A stretch of 22,749 nucleotides of DNA from JBMTVN01 sp046047235 (GTDB taxonomy: Bacteria > Verrucomicrobiota > Verrucomicrobiia > Limisphaerales > JAHDYP01): assembly GCA_046047235.1 (NCBI GenBank), contig JBJOII010000070.1, positions 1 through 22,749 on the forward strand, read 5' to 3'. How positions within the stretch are numbered: the stretch's first letter is position 1; the number at the start of each line of letters is the position of its first letter. Shown one piece after another: positions 6,875 through 15,107 of this stretch. The translations under genes and the position numbers were made by a program. A model generated the notes under the pieces. That model was not told the DNA's origin. It saw only the letters and a list, made by a program, of their open reading frames with translations, and did not search any database.

Positions 6875-8185
6875 ATGCCTAAGGGCCCATCCATCCGCCA
6901 ACAGCTGCTCAGCTGCTTCCAACACGGCCCCTTCGCCCGCTACATGGCCGGTGAAGCCGTCTCCATGACCGGCTCCTGGATGCAGGTCATGGCCCAAGGC
7001 TGGGTCATGACCACGCTCACTTCCAGCGCCGTCATGCTCGGCCTCGTCAATTTCGCCACCGGCCTCCCCATGCTCATCCTCGCCCTCAAAGGCGGCGTCC
7101 TGGCCGATAAACTCAACAAACGCCATATCCTCATCCTCGCCCAAGTCCTCCAGATCGCATCCGCCCTCTCCATCGGCTGGCTCGTCCATACCCAGCAAAT
7201 CCAAGTCTGGCATATCATCACCGTCGCAACGCTCCTCGGCTTCGTCTTCGCCTTCGAAATGCCCGCCGTCAATGCCCTCGTCCCCGAATTGGTCCACCAC
7301 CACCAAATCAGCACAGCCATCGCCATCGACCGCTCCGTCTTCCATGGCACCCGCCTCCTCGGCCCCGCCCTCGCCGGCTACGTCGTCGCCCGCTGGGGCG
7401 AAGCCACCGCCTTCTACCTCAATGCCCTCTCCTTCCTCGCCCTCATCGCCGCCCTCCTCTCCTTCCGCACACCCCCACCACACAAACCCAAACACCCAAC
7501 CCGGAACGAAGAAGGCATCGCCGCAGGTATAACCTACGTCCGCTCAGATCGCCCCACCCTCTCCATGCTCGGCCTCATGACGCTCTCCACCCTCTTCGTC
7601 TTCCCCGTGCTCGTCGTCATGATGCCCCTCTACGCCCGACACCTCCTCCAGCTCGACCCCACTCGCATGGGCTGGCTCATGGGCCTCACCGCCTTCGGCT
7701 CACTCACCGGTGCCCTCGGCCTCCTCGCCATCCCCTCCCACCACCGCTGCGCCGTCCTCCTCACCATGGTCCTTGGCGTCGGCGCCGGCCTCGCCGGACT
7801 CAGCCTCGCCCCCTCCTTCCCCTGGGCCGCCCCCTCCCTCATGCTCCTCGCCCTCTGCGTCTCTAGTATCGTCGGACTCGCCCATACCATCATCCAGGAA
7901 CGCGCGCCCTCCCAAATGCGCGGCCGCGTCTCAGCCATCGCCGGCCTCAGCTTCTTCGGAATCATGCCCTTCGCCAGCCTCGGAATCACCTACCTCGCCG
8001 ACCTCATCACCATGCGCACCACCCTCGCCCTCAGTGCTCTCGCCTACACGATCCTCACCCTCCCCATCGTCCTCGGCCCCAGCCGCCGACTCTGGGAACA
8101 ATCACCCCAACCAGAATCCCCCCCACCAGCCCAACCCCCTCAGAAAACAGAAGAAGACCCTATCCCGCCCCACGGATTCGCCTGA
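6875..8185 (+). CDS. MFS transporter (MFS_3/EntS-like family)
   Basis: The 436-residue inner-membrane protein has the repeated hydrophobic segments of a twelve-helix major facilitator. The opening Phe-Ala-Arg-Tyr-x-x-Gly-x-x-x-Ser-x-x-Gly-Ser-Trp-Met-Gln and the later Pro-x-x-Met-Arg-Gly-Arg-Val (about residue 350) are characteristic of the MFS_3 group, which includes the enterobactin exporter EntS and many drug or metabolite exporters. A charged loop near 195-215 separates the halves, and the last 30 residues are Pro-rich and polar, probably a cytoplasmic tail. It sits 15 bases after the hydrolase gene. Since this group mostly exports, a role in importing the hydrolase's products is not the default reading. 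Its 3' end overlaps the convergent cysteine desulfurase gene by 26 bases. Confidence 0.85.
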   Translation: MPKGPSIRQQLLSCFQHGPFARYMAGEAVSMTGSWMQVMAQGWVMTTLTSSAVMLGLVNFATGLPMLILALKGGVLADKLNKRHILILAQVLQIASALSIGWLVHTQQIQVWHIITVATLLGFVFAFEMPAVNALVPELVHHHQISTAIAIDRSVFHGTRLLGPALAGYVVARWGEATAFYLNALSFLALIAALLSFRTPPPHKPKHPTRNEEGIAAGITYVRSDRPTLSMLGLMTLSTLFVFPVLVVMMPLYARHLLQLDPTRMGWLMGLTAFGSLTGALGLLAIPSHHRCAVLLTMVLGVGAGLAGLSLAPSFPWAAPSLMLLALCVSSIVGLAHTIIQERAPSQMRGRVSAIAGLSFFGIMPFASLGITYLADLITMRTTLALSALAYTILTLPIVLGPSRRLWEQSPQPESPPPAQPPQKTEEDPIPPHGFA

Positions 8186-9311
8186 CCAAACCCGGAAACA
8201 ACCCCGCCACATACTCCACCTCCTCCACCGTCGAATCCCGATCCAACGAAAACCGCACAAACGAACTCGCCTCCTCCCGGCTATACCCTTGCGCCAACAA
8301 TACATGCGACGGCTCCACCGACCCGGCCGAACAAGCCGAACCACTCGAAGCACAAACCCCGGCCAAATCCAACGCCGCCAGCAAAGCCATGCTGTCGCAC
8401 CCCTCCACCACAAAACCCACGGTGTTCGCCAACCGATCCCCCGGACTCACCCCACAAACCCCCTCCACACCCCCCAGCACCGCCTCCTCCAGCCTCCTGG
8501 TCAATCCACCCAGCCGCTCAACCGGAAAGACCGGCATCCGCACAAATCGCTCCAACGCCGCCACAAATCCCATGATCCCAGCCACATTCTCCGTCCCCGC
8601 ACGACGCTCGTTCTCCTGCGGCCCACCCTGAATCAACGCCGGCAAAATCAACGGTGACCTCGCATACAAAGCACCCACCCCCTTCGGCCCGTGAAATTTG
8701 TGCCCGCACACAGTCACCAGATCCGCCACAAAATCTCCCACGCCCCCCACAACCTCCTTCCCAAAACTCTGCACCGCGTCAGTGTGAAATAATACCCCCC
8801 GCTCCCGACAAACTCCCCCGATCTCCGCCACCGGCTGCCGCCCCCCCGTCTCGTTGTTCGCCGACATCACAGACACTAACACGGTATCCCCACGAATCCC
8901 CCGCTCCACATCCGCCGGATCCACCCGCCCCCACCGGTCCACCGCCAACCGCGTCACCTCCACCCCGTCGTGCCGCGCCAAAAAATCCAAGGTCCCCAAC
9001 ACCGCAGGATGCTCCGTCGGCGAGACCAGGACATGCCGCCCCTCACCCCTCCGCAAACGCAACGCCCCCTGCAAAGCCAGGTTGTTCGACTCACTCCCCC
9101 CACTCGTGAAAATCAACTCCGACGGCTTGCATCCCAGCACACCCGCCGCCCTCTCCCTCGCATCATCCAATAACGCCCGCACCTCCCGCCCCACCCGATG
9201 AACACTCGACGGATTCCCATAATGCCGCTCAAAAAACGGCTGCATCACCCCATATACCCCGGAATCCAGAGCGGTGGTCGCGTTGGCATCAAAATAAATC
9301 GTCTTCACCAA
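8160..9311 (-). CDS. Class I cysteine desulfurase (NifS/IscS family)
   Basis: This PLP enzyme of about 383 residues takes sulfur from cysteine as a persulfide for Fe-S clusters or tRNA thiolation. The N-terminus Ile-Tyr-Phe-Asp-Ala-Asn-Ala-Thr-Thr is diagnostic. Visible active-site features are Thr-Glu-His101, Asn-Asn-Glu-Thr-Gly near 152, Asp178 in His-Thr-Asp-Ala-Val-Gln, the PLP lysine Lys205 in Cys-Gly-His-Lys-Phe-His-Gly-Pro, and the catalytic Cys327 in Ser-Ala-Cys-Ser-Ala-Gly. The segment after Cys327 (Glu-Pro-Ser-His-Val-Leu) is the longer class I loop. There is no ATG at the start: TTG at 9311 or GTG at 9308 both follow a GAAGGG ribosome site (6 or 9 bases). No iscU, thiI or mnmA lies nearby, so the sulfur acceptor cannot be told from context. 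Confidence 0.93.
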   Translation of the reverse strand: MVKTIYFDANATTALDSGVYGVMQPFFERHYGNPSSVHRVGREVRALLDDARERAAGVLGCKPSELIFTSGGSESNNLALQGALRLRRGEGRHVLVSPTEHPAVLGTLDFLARHDGVEVTRLAVDRWGRVDPADVERGIRGDTVLVSVMSANNETGGRQPVAEIGGVCRERGVLFHTDAVQSFGKEVVGGVGDFVADLVTVCGHKFHGPKGVGALYARSPLILPALIQGGPQENERRAGTENVAGIMGFVAALERFVRMPVFPVERLGGLTRRLEEAVLGGVEGVCGVSPGDRLANTVGFVVEGCDSMALLAALDLAGVCASSGSACSAGSVEPSHVLLAQGYSREEASSFVRFSLDRDSTVEEVEYVAGLFPGLVRRIRGAG

Positions 9312-9444
9312 AGCCCACCCTTCTACCCCGCCCCCACCTCCCCTTCAAGCCAGCTCCACACGAACCTCGCCCGTAACCCCGCCGACGAACATAGCTGAAA
9401 ATTCCACACTGTCCTTCCACCACCAACACGCCATTATCCCAACA

Positions 9445-9987
9445 ATGTCCGACCAACCCATCGAAACACCCGCCCCCCCGGTCGACCCACCCCTCCCACT
9501 CCACCCCCCAGACCAGTTCCACCCACTCCACCCCAACGTCATCTGGCTCTGGCGACTCTCCAGCACCATCAACTGGTGCATCCTCCTCGCCCTCCTCCTC
9601 GCCGGCGCAATCGGCCTCGGCGGATTCCTCTGGCACCAACTCCTACCCTCCCTCGCCACCTGGACCACCCTGCTCCTCTTCGCCTGCTTCTGGATCGCCT
9701 ACTACCCCCGGCGCGCCTACTCCGCCTGGAGCTACCGCCTCAATACTTCAGTCCTCGAAATCCGCAAAGGCGTCTGGTTCCAAGTCATACAACTCCTGCC
9801 CCTCTCCCGACTCCAACACGTCGACCTCGAACGCGGCCCCCTCGAACGCAGCCTCAACCTCGCCTCCCTCACGCTCTATACCGCCGGAACCCAGGAGGCC
9901 GCCATCACCATCCCCGGCCTCGAATACACCACCGCCGCCAACCTCCGCGATACTCTCGTCAACCAAGGAGGCGATGATGGAGTCTGA
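9445..9987 (+). CDS. YdbS-like membrane protein with bacterial PH domain
   Basis: The 180-residue protein begins with a Pro-rich cytoplasmic segment (about 1-30), followed by two transmembrane helices (about 41-61 and 69-87). A bacterial PH-like domain (bPH2, formerly DUF304) runs from about 93 to the end, recognisable from Ser-Tyr-Arg-Leu-Asn, Arg-Lys-Gly-Val-Trp-Phe and Pro-Leu-Ser-Arg-Leu-Gln-His-Val-Asp-Leu-Glu-Arg-Gly-Pro. It overlaps the start of the triple-PH gene, the same order as ydbS-ydbT in Bacillus subtilis, so the two probably form a membrane complex. The biochemical role of this pair is not established; envelope stress or antimicrobial resistance has been linked to Firmicute members. 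Confidence 0.8.
   Translation: MSDQPIETPAPPVDPPLPLHPPDQFHPLHPNVIWLWRLSSTINWCILLALLLAGAIGLGGFLWHQLLPSLATWTTLLLFACFWIAYYPRRAYSAWSYRLNTSVLEIRKGVWFQVIQLLPLSRLQHVDLERGPLERSLNLASLTLYTAGTQEAAITIPGLEYTTAANLRDTLVNQGGDDGV
9965..9971 (+). promoter_or_regulatory. Strong ribosome binding site inside ydbS-like gene, for ydbT-like gene
   Basis: AAGGAGG lies within the last codons of the upstream gene, two bases before ATG 9974 and five before ATG 9977. It is the only full Shine-Dalgarno I found among plus-strand genes, most of which have C-rich leaders, and its spacing favours the ATG at 9977. Confidence 0.75.
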
Positions 9988-11542
9988 TACCCCCATACCA
10001 CCCGCACCCCAACCCCCGCCGCTGCCCGCCGCAGACCCAGCCCCAACCGCCACGGAACACCGCCTCCACCCACTCACTCTCCTCATCTCCTCCACCCGAA
10101 TCCTCCGCGGCTTCCTCATCCCCGCCGTCTTCATCATCGCCACCGGTAACACCAGCATCACCCCCTTCCTCCTCTCCATCCTCGGCCTCGGCCTCCTCAA
10201 TAGCCTCATCCGCTACTTCACCTTCTCCTACCGCATCGAAAACGGAGAACTCATCACCCGACAAGGCCTCCTCTCCCGACAAGAACGCAATATCCCGCTC
10301 CACCGCGTCCAGGACCTGCGATTCGAAGCCGGACTCCTCCACCGCCTCCTCCGCGTGGTCGATGTCCAAGTGGAAACCGCCGGTGGAAACGGCGTCGAAG
10401 CCGAACTCTCAGTCCTCTCCCGCGAAACCGCCTCCAACCTGCGCCAAGCCATCTTCTCCCACCCCACTCACCAATCATCCATAAACCCGGAACCGGAAAC
10501 CCCTGACACCACACTCGTCCAACTCACATGGCGTGACCTCGTCCTCGAAGGCCTCACCTCCAACCGCGCCGCCTCACTCCTCGTCCTCGTCGGCGCCGCC
10601 GCAGGCTTCGCCGATGACCTCATACCCCAATCCGCCATCCAGGATTGGCTCTCCCGCCTAGGCCCCCAAACCGAACAATGGCTCAGCCAAAACCACCAGC
10701 TCCAATGGAAACCCATCCTCCTCCTCATCCTCATCGTCACCCTCGCCAGTGCCGCATTCTCCATCGCCGGCTCTGTCATCCTCTTCCATAACTTCACCCT
10801 GAAACGACGCGGCAATGACCTCTTCCGTACCTACGGCCTCCTCACCCGCCGCACCAGCAGCCTCCCCCGTCACCGCATCCAGCTGCTCGTCGTCGAAGAA
10901 CCCCTCATCCGCCGTATCCTCAAACTCGCCCGCATCCGGGCCGATACCGCCACCCAACGCTCCAATAACCAGGAAGAACAAAAAGGCGGACGCGATGTCC
11001 TCGTCCCCCTCGCCAGAAAATCCAACCTGCCACTCCTCCTCCCCGAACTGTCACCCGAACTCCAAAACCTACCCCACCACTGGACCCGGGTCGCCCCCTG
11101 CGCCGTCCGCCGCGCAAATAGAAAATCCGCCCTCGCCATCCTCCTCATCACCCTCACCCTCGCCGCCGGCCCCCTCCAGTTCCTCACCCCCACCGCGCCA
11201 CTCTACGCCCTCTGCCTCCTCCCCCTTATCCCCATCACCCGATGGATCAACCGACACGCCTACCAACACCTCGGCTTCGCCGATACTCAATCCGCCTTCC
11301 ATACCCGACGCGGCTGGCTCAACCGCCTCACCCATAGCATCCCCGTCCGCAACCTCCAGGTCGTCACTCTCCACCAAAACCCCTGGGACCGACGACACCA
11401 CGTCTATACCCTCAAACTCGATACCGCCGGACAATCCTACGCCGGCCACGCCCCCATGCTCCGTAACCTCCCGGCACACGACGCCACCAGCCTCGCCGCC
11501 TCCCTCGCCCAACGCGCCTCCCAAACCCGCTTCAGAACTTAA
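9977..11542 (+). CDS. YdbT-like membrane protein with three bacterial PH domains
   Basis: The 521-residue protein contains three copies of a module with membrane helices followed by a bPH2 domain. The domains begin near Phe-Ser-Tyr-Arg-Ile-Glu-Asn-Gly-Glu-Leu (about 75), Asn-Phe-Thr-Leu-Lys-Arg-Arg-Gly-Asn (about 272) and Ser-Ala-Phe-His-Thr-Arg-Arg-Gly-Trp-Leu (about 437). Each has the Pro-x-x-Arg-x-Gln/Leu-x-x-x-Val sequence seen in the partner protein; hydrophobic pairs lie near 35-75, 225-265 and 375-410. A Pro-rich N-terminus resembles that of the upstream protein. The gene overlaps the ydbS-like gene by 11 bases (14 if ATG 9974 is used), which implies translational coupling and one complex. 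Size and order match YdbT of Firmicutes. Function is unknown beyond membrane association. Confidence 0.8.
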   Translation: MESDTPIPPAPQPPPLPAADPAPTATEHRLHPLTLLISSTRILRGFLIPAVFIIATGNTSITPFLLSILGLGLLNSLIRYFTFSYRIENGELITRQGLLSRQERNIPLHRVQDLRFEAGLLHRLLRVVDVQVETAGGNGVEAELSVLSRETASNLRQAIFSHPTHQSSINPEPETPDTTLVQLTWRDLVLEGLTSNRAASLLVLVGAAAGFADDLIPQSAIQDWLSRLGPQTEQWLSQNHQLQWKPILLLILIVTLASAAFSIAGSVILFHNFTLKRRGNDLFRTYGLLTRRTSSLPRHRIQLLVVEEPLIRRILKLARIRADTATQRSNNQEEQKGGRDVLVPLARKSNLPLLLPELSPELQNLPHHWTRVAPCAVRRANRKSALAILLITLTLAAGPLQFLTPTAPLYALCLLPLIPITRWINRHAYQHLGFADTQSAFHTRRGWLNRLTHSIPVRNLQVVTLHQNPWDRRHHVYTLKLDTAGQSYAGHAPMLRNLPAHDATSLAASLAQRASQTRFRT

Positions 11543-11620
11543 AGCCACCCACCCACCGTCCAGCCCACTGTAGCTCCGCCCCACTTGCACACCTCGCCCC
11601 TCCCCGATACAGTCCCGCCC

Positions 11621-12100
11621 ATGGAGCCACTACTAAAGCTGCTGCACGAAGACGCCACGCTGAAACCCGAGCAGCTCGCCAAAATGCTCAACCTCACCAC
11701 CAATGAGGTTCTCGACCGCATTAAACAACTCCAAGCCGATGGCTTCATCCTCGGCTACCGCGCCGTCGTCAATGAAGAGAAAATCGGCGTCGACCTCGTA
11801 CGCGCCGTCATCGAGGTCAAAATCACCCCCGAACGCGGAGGCGGCTTCGATCGCCTCGCCGAACGCATCGCCAAACACACGGAGGTCGTCTCCTGCTACC
11901 TCATGTCCGGAGCCTACGACCTTCTCGTCGTCGTCGAAGGCGAAGACCTCCGCCAAGTCGCCCGCTTCGTCGCCGAGAAACTCTCCACCGTCCAAGGCGT
12001 CGTCTCCACCGCCACCCACTTCATGCTCCGCCCCTACAAGGAACAGGGCATCCTCATGGTCCCCGAAAAACACGAGGACCGTCTGGCCATCACCCCATAA
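11621..12100 (+). CDS. Lrp/AsnC family transcriptional regulator
   Basis: The 159-residue protein has an N-terminal winged helix-turn-helix (about 1-50; Gln-Leu-Ala-x-Met-Leu, then Val-Leu-Asp-Arg-Ile-Lys-Gln-Leu and Asp-Gly-Phe-Ile-Leu-Gly-Tyr) and a C-terminal ligand-sensing RAM domain (about 63-140; Val-x-Ser-Cys-Tyr-Leu-Met-Ser-Gly-Ala-Tyr-Asp-Leu). Such proteins form dimers or octamers and respond to amino acids. ATG 11621 is chosen because it starts the helix-turn-helix; ATG 11585 would add 12 residues of Pro-rich spacer. The convergent neighbour encodes an aminotransferase, a plausible but unproven target. The gene lies 78 bases after the ydbT-like gene and may have its own promoter. 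Confidence 0.9.
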   Translation: MEPLLKLLHEDATLKPEQLAKMLNLTTNEVLDRIKQLQADGFILGYRAVVNEEKIGVDLVRAVIEVKITPERGGGFDRLAERIAKHTEVVSCYLMSGAYDLLVVVEGEDLRQVARFVAEKLSTVQGVVSTATHFMLRPYKEQGILMVPEKHEDRLAITP

Positions 12101-12102
12101 AC

Positions 12103-12137
12103 AAAAAAAGGCGGCCCCCGCAAAAACAGGGACCGCC
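12103..12137 (-). terminator. Rho-independent terminator of the aminotransferase gene
   Basis: GGCGG-C-CCC (12110-12118) pairs with GGG-A-CCGCC (12129-12137), one mismatch inside the stem and a 10-base loop. On the minus strand the hairpin runs into seven T (12109-12103), 18 bases past the aminotransferase stop. On the plus strand it is followed by CCG and a short A run, so it does not serve the Lrp gene as an intrinsic terminator. Confidence 0.85.
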
Positions 12138-12154
12138 CCGCAAAATACACAAGC

Positions 12155-13246
12155 CTAACCCAGCTGGCTCAACGCCTTGTCCAAGGCAGTATACAAAGCC
12201 TGCATGGTCTCGTCCGTCTCATCCCCCATGTTCGACAAACGGAAGGTCTTCCCCTTGATCTTCCCATAACCCCCGTCGATCAAAATCCCCTGCTCCTTCA
12301 CCAGCTTCTGCAACCTCGCCACATCCACCTCACGCCCGCCCGGCTTCGCCCCGTTGTTGATACAACACAAACTCGCCGACTCCGCCCCCGCCTCAGGAAA
12401 TAACGTAAACCCGTGCCCCGCCGCCCAATCCCGCGTCTTCTGGTTCAACCGCGCATGCCGCGCATACCGGTTCTCAACCCCCTCAGTGAAAATGTCGTCC
12501 AACTTCGACTCCAACGCATAAACATGCGCAATGCTCGGAGTGCTCGGCGTCATGTTCTTCTCCCCGTTCTTCTGAAACTCCAGCAAATCAAAGTAATACC
12601 CCCGGTCCGCCGCCTTCGAAGCCCGCTCCATCGCCGCCTCAGAACACGTGAATAAAGCCATCCCCGGCGGCATCGCCAATGCCTTCTGCGACCCCGTCAG
12701 CAATACGTCCAGCCCCAACCGGTCAAACTCCAGCTTCACCACCGAAAATGAACTCACGGAATCCACAATGAACATCACCTCCGGAAACCGCTTCTTCACC
12801 TCCGCCAACTCCTCAATCGGACTCATCGTCCCCGTCGAAGTCTCGTTGTGAATAAAGGTCAGCGCGTCAAACTCACCACTCTTTAAACGCTCCTCCACCA
12901 TCTCCCCGCGGATCGCCGACCCCCAGGGCACCTGCAACGCCTCAGCCGGTTTCCCACACCGCTGCGCCACATCCAGCCACTTGTCCGAAAAAGCCCCGTT
13001 CATGCAGCACAACACCTTCTTCTGAACCAGATTCCTCAAGGAACCCTCCATCACCCCCCAAGCCGAGGACGTGCTGATAAAAACCTGCTGCTGAGTGTAA
13101 AACAACTCACGCAACCGCGGCTGAACCCGCGAATACAAATCCTGAAAACCTTGGCTGCGATGGCCAATCATCGGTTGGCAAAACGCTCGATACGTCTTCT
13201 CGCTGACGTCCACCGGCCCCGGTATATGCAGTTTCACGTGTCCCAT
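12155..13246 (-). CDS. Class V PLP aminotransferase (serine/alanine-glyoxylate or phosphoserine type)
   Basis: The 363-residue cytosolic enzyme has the fold-type I class V pattern: Ile-Pro-Gly-Pro-Val at about 8-12, Met-Ile-Gly-His-Arg-Ser near 27-32 (the Gly-His-Arg glyoxylate/phosphoserine signature), His-Asn-Glu-Thr-Ser-Thr-Gly, Val-Asp-Ser-Val-Ser-Ser, and the PLP lysine in Thr-Gly-Ser-Gln-Lys-Ala. It should move an amino group between serine, alanine or phosphoserine and an oxo acid; the exact substrate cannot be fixed from sequence alone. The frame extends to an upstream start at 13339, but ATG 13246 begins the conserved Met-Gly-His-x-Lys-Leu-His-Ile-Pro-Gly-Pro, so the extra 31 residues are probably leader. 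It faces the Lrp-type regulator. Confidence 0.87.
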   Translation of the reverse strand: MGHVKLHIPGPVDVSEKTYRAFCQPMIGHRSQGFQDLYSRVQPRLRELFYTQQQVFISTSSAWGVMEGSLRNLVQKKVLCCMNGAFSDKWLDVAQRCGKPAEALQVPWGSAIRGEMVEERLKSGEFDALTFIHNETSTGTMSPIEELAEVKKRFPEVMFIVDSVSSFSVVKLEFDRLGLDVLLTGSQKALAMPPGMALFTCSEAAMERASKAADRGYYFDLLEFQKNGEKNMTPSTPSIAHVYALESKLDDIFTEGVENRYARHARLNQKTRDWAAGHGFTLFPEAGAESASLCCINNGAKPGGREVDVARLQKLVKEQGILIDGGYGKIKGKTFRLSNMGDETDETMQALYTALDKALSQLG

Positions 13247-13342
13247 AAGCCGCGGAAACTTCCACAGCTCTCCCCTTCTGGCAAGCGGTGAATTCAGTTT
13301 GCCTCCCATCCCACTCCCGCATACAAACTTATCTCGCATCTA

Positions 13343-14314
13343 ATGTCCAAGACGCCCTCCATTAACATCATAACGGACCCCGCCTGCACGCAATACCACG
13401 CCCCAGGCCACCCCGAACGCCCCGAACGAATCCGCAAAACGATCCAAAAACTCCGCCGTCAACACGACCTCCACGTCGAATGGCTCAAACCCCAGCCCGT
13501 CGATGATAAAGTCCTCCTCCGCGCCCATAGCCCCGAATACCTCAAACGACTCGAAAAACAAGTCGACTTCGACCTCGATACCCCCGCCCACCCCCAAATC
13601 GCCCAACACGCCCGCCGTAGCGTCGGCGGCGCCCTCCGCGCCCTCCGCTGCGCACTCCGTAACAAACAGAGCTTCTCCCTCCTCCGCCCCCCCGGCCACC
13701 ACGCCATACGCGAAGATGCCATGGGCTTCTGCTACCTCAGCACCATCGCCATCACCGCCCTCGCCGCCCGCGCCGCAGGTATCGAACGCGTCGCCGTCTT
13801 CGACTTCGATGTCCATCACGGCAACGGAACCGAAGCCATCCTCGTCGGCCGCCCAGGTATCGCCTTCTTCTCCATCCACCAGTTCCCCGGCTACCCAGGC
13901 ACCGGCCGCCGCCACCGCGGCGATAATTGCTTCAATTACCCCATCCCCCCAGGCCTCCCAGCCCATGACTACCGCGACGTCGCCCTCGAAGCCCTCCGCG
14001 ACCTCAAAGAATTCAACCCCGGCCTGATCGCTGTCTCCGCCGGCTTCGACGCCTACGCCCGCGACCCCCTCTGCCAACAACGCCTCGAAGCCGATGACTT
14101 CCACTGGCTCGGACAAACCCTGGCCAACCTCAATATCCCCATGCTCAGCCTGCTCGAAGGCGGCTACAGCGATGACCTCCCCGAACTCATCCTCGCCTAC
14201 CTCCGTGGCCTCACCGGACTCCCCCTCCAACAAACCGCCCCCGAACCCACCGAAACCGACCCCTCCACCGAAGATGAAGACTCCTTCTGGGGCCTCAGTG
14301 ACCTCCTGAAATAA
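13343..14314 (+). CDS. Histone deacetylase-like (class II HDAC/acetoin utilisation family) amidohydrolase
   Basis: The 323-residue zinc enzyme of the arginase/deacetylase fold is expected to remove acetyl or related acyl groups from amines or lysines. Conserved elements are His-Pro-Glu-Arg-Pro-Glu-Arg (23-29), Arg-Pro-Pro-Gly-His-His (115-120, catalytic His pair), Asp-Phe-Asp-Val-His-His-Gly-Asn-Gly-Thr (154-163, metal ligands Asp156 and His158), Pro-Gly-Thr-Gly (185-188), Ser-Ala-Gly-Phe-Asp (232-236, metal ligand Asp236) and Leu-Glu-Gly-Gly-Tyr with the catalytic Tyr. All key residues are present, so it should be active. The tail after about 295 is acidic and Thr/Pro-rich. Bacterial members act on small polyamine-type substrates or on proteins; the substrate here is unknown. 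It stands alone, four bases from the convergent next gene. Confidence 0.92.
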   Translation: MSKTPSINIITDPACTQYHAPGHPERPERIRKTIQKLRRQHDLHVEWLKPQPVDDKVLLRAHSPEYLKRLEKQVDFDLDTPAHPQIAQHARRSVGGALRALRCALRNKQSFSLLRPPGHHAIREDAMGFCYLSTIAITALAARAAGIERVAVFDFDVHHGNGTEAILVGRPGIAFFSIHQFPGYPGTGRRHRGDNCFNYPIPPGLPAHDYRDVALEALRDLKEFNPGLIAVSAGFDAYARDPLCQQRLEADDFHWLGQTLANLNIPMLSLLEGGYSDDLPELILAYLRGLTGLPLQQTAPEPTETDPSTEDEDSFWGLSDLLK

Positions 14315-14318
14315 CCCC

Positions 14319-15107
14319 CTAAAACCCCGCCAACCCCTCATTGAATAGCTTCACCCCACCCGGCAACTCCACCCGCAATACCTCACCAGCACGATTCACC
14401 AACATCACCACCTCATACCCCCCCTGCCACCGCCCCCTCAGCCGGTAAACCCGAATCCGCGAATTCCCAAACGGCATCCAACCCAGCTCAGCTACCCACT
14501 CCATCCCCCCTCCCCCCAAGGAATCCAACGGCACCAACGACAAAAACGGCTCCGCCACCCCGCCTAATACACCCAAAACCTCCCGCGGATCCCCAGCCTC
14601 CGCCAGTAAAACCCGGTCCTCCATGGTGACCTCCGGCGTCTTCACAGACCAAGTCAACTCCCCCAAAGCCCGGTCCGCCCCCAGCTTCAACTGCAATTGC
14701 CGGTTGCCCCCCTGAATGCTCACACTCTCCCAGTCCCGCCCCACCCCCAGCCGTAATACCACATCCAACCTCAGCCCCGCACCCCCAGACGGCGGCGTCA
14801 AGTTCCCCTCCAACCTCACCTCCAAACTCCGCTCCCCACCCACCATCCCCTGCGGAATATACCCCTCAGAATACACCGACTGCGTCTCCTCCCCCGGATC
14901 CGGATACCAATGCAGAAATCCCGCCGTCTTCCCCTGATACCGCAACTCCAACGTAGACGCATCCGGCGAAGTCAACAGTTTCTCCACCACCACATCCACC
15001 GAAACCGGAGTCCCCCCCCCCTCAATCCCACCATACTCCCGCCGCCATAACAGCAGGTTCATCACCACCCAAAACACCGTCACCCCAATAAAAATAAACC
15101 GGCCCAT
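14319..15107 (-). CDS. Membrane-anchored protein of unknown function
   Basis: I do not recognise this 262-residue protein. It has one N-terminal hydrophobic helix (about 3-20) followed by Arg-Arg, so it is probably an inner-membrane anchor with the rest outside the cytoplasm. The remainder alternates charged and hydrophobic residues with many Val and Leu, as in beta-sandwich domains, and has no cysteine. Its ATG shares one base with the stop of the TPR/LysM lipoprotein gene (TGATG) and I see no separate ribosome site, so it is translationally coupled to that gene and likely works with the lipoprotein. Confidence 0.75.
   Translation of the reverse strand: MGRFIFIGVTVFWVVMNLLLWRREYGGIEGGGTPVSVDVVVEKLLTSPDASTLELRYQGKTAGFLHWYPDPGEETQSVYSEGYIPQGMVGGERSLEVRLEGNLTPPSGGAGLRLDVVLRLGVGRDWESVSIQGGNRQLQLKLGADRALGELTWSVKTPEVTMEDRVLLAEAGDPREVLGVLGGVAEPFLSLVPLDSLGGGGMEWVAELGWMPFGNSRIRVYRLRGRWQGGYEVVMLVNRAGEVLRVELPGGVKLFNEGLAGF

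Noticed and set aside
7710..8657. 315-codon plus-strand frame running from the MFS gene into the desulfurase gene
   Set aside because: It is Pro/Ser/Arg-rich shifted-frame text crossing two real genes on opposite strands, kept open only because the C-rich strand has few stops.
10815..11573. 252-codon plus-strand frame inside the YdbT-like gene
   Set aside because: Ser/Pro-rich frameshifted reading of a gene whose own frame shows three PH domains.
13340..14341. 333-codon open frame antisense to the whole deacetylase-like gene
   Set aside because: The translation is a monotonous Gly/Glu/Asp/Val/Ala text, the expected result of reading C-ended codons backwards. The sense strand has every catalytic motif of a known family.
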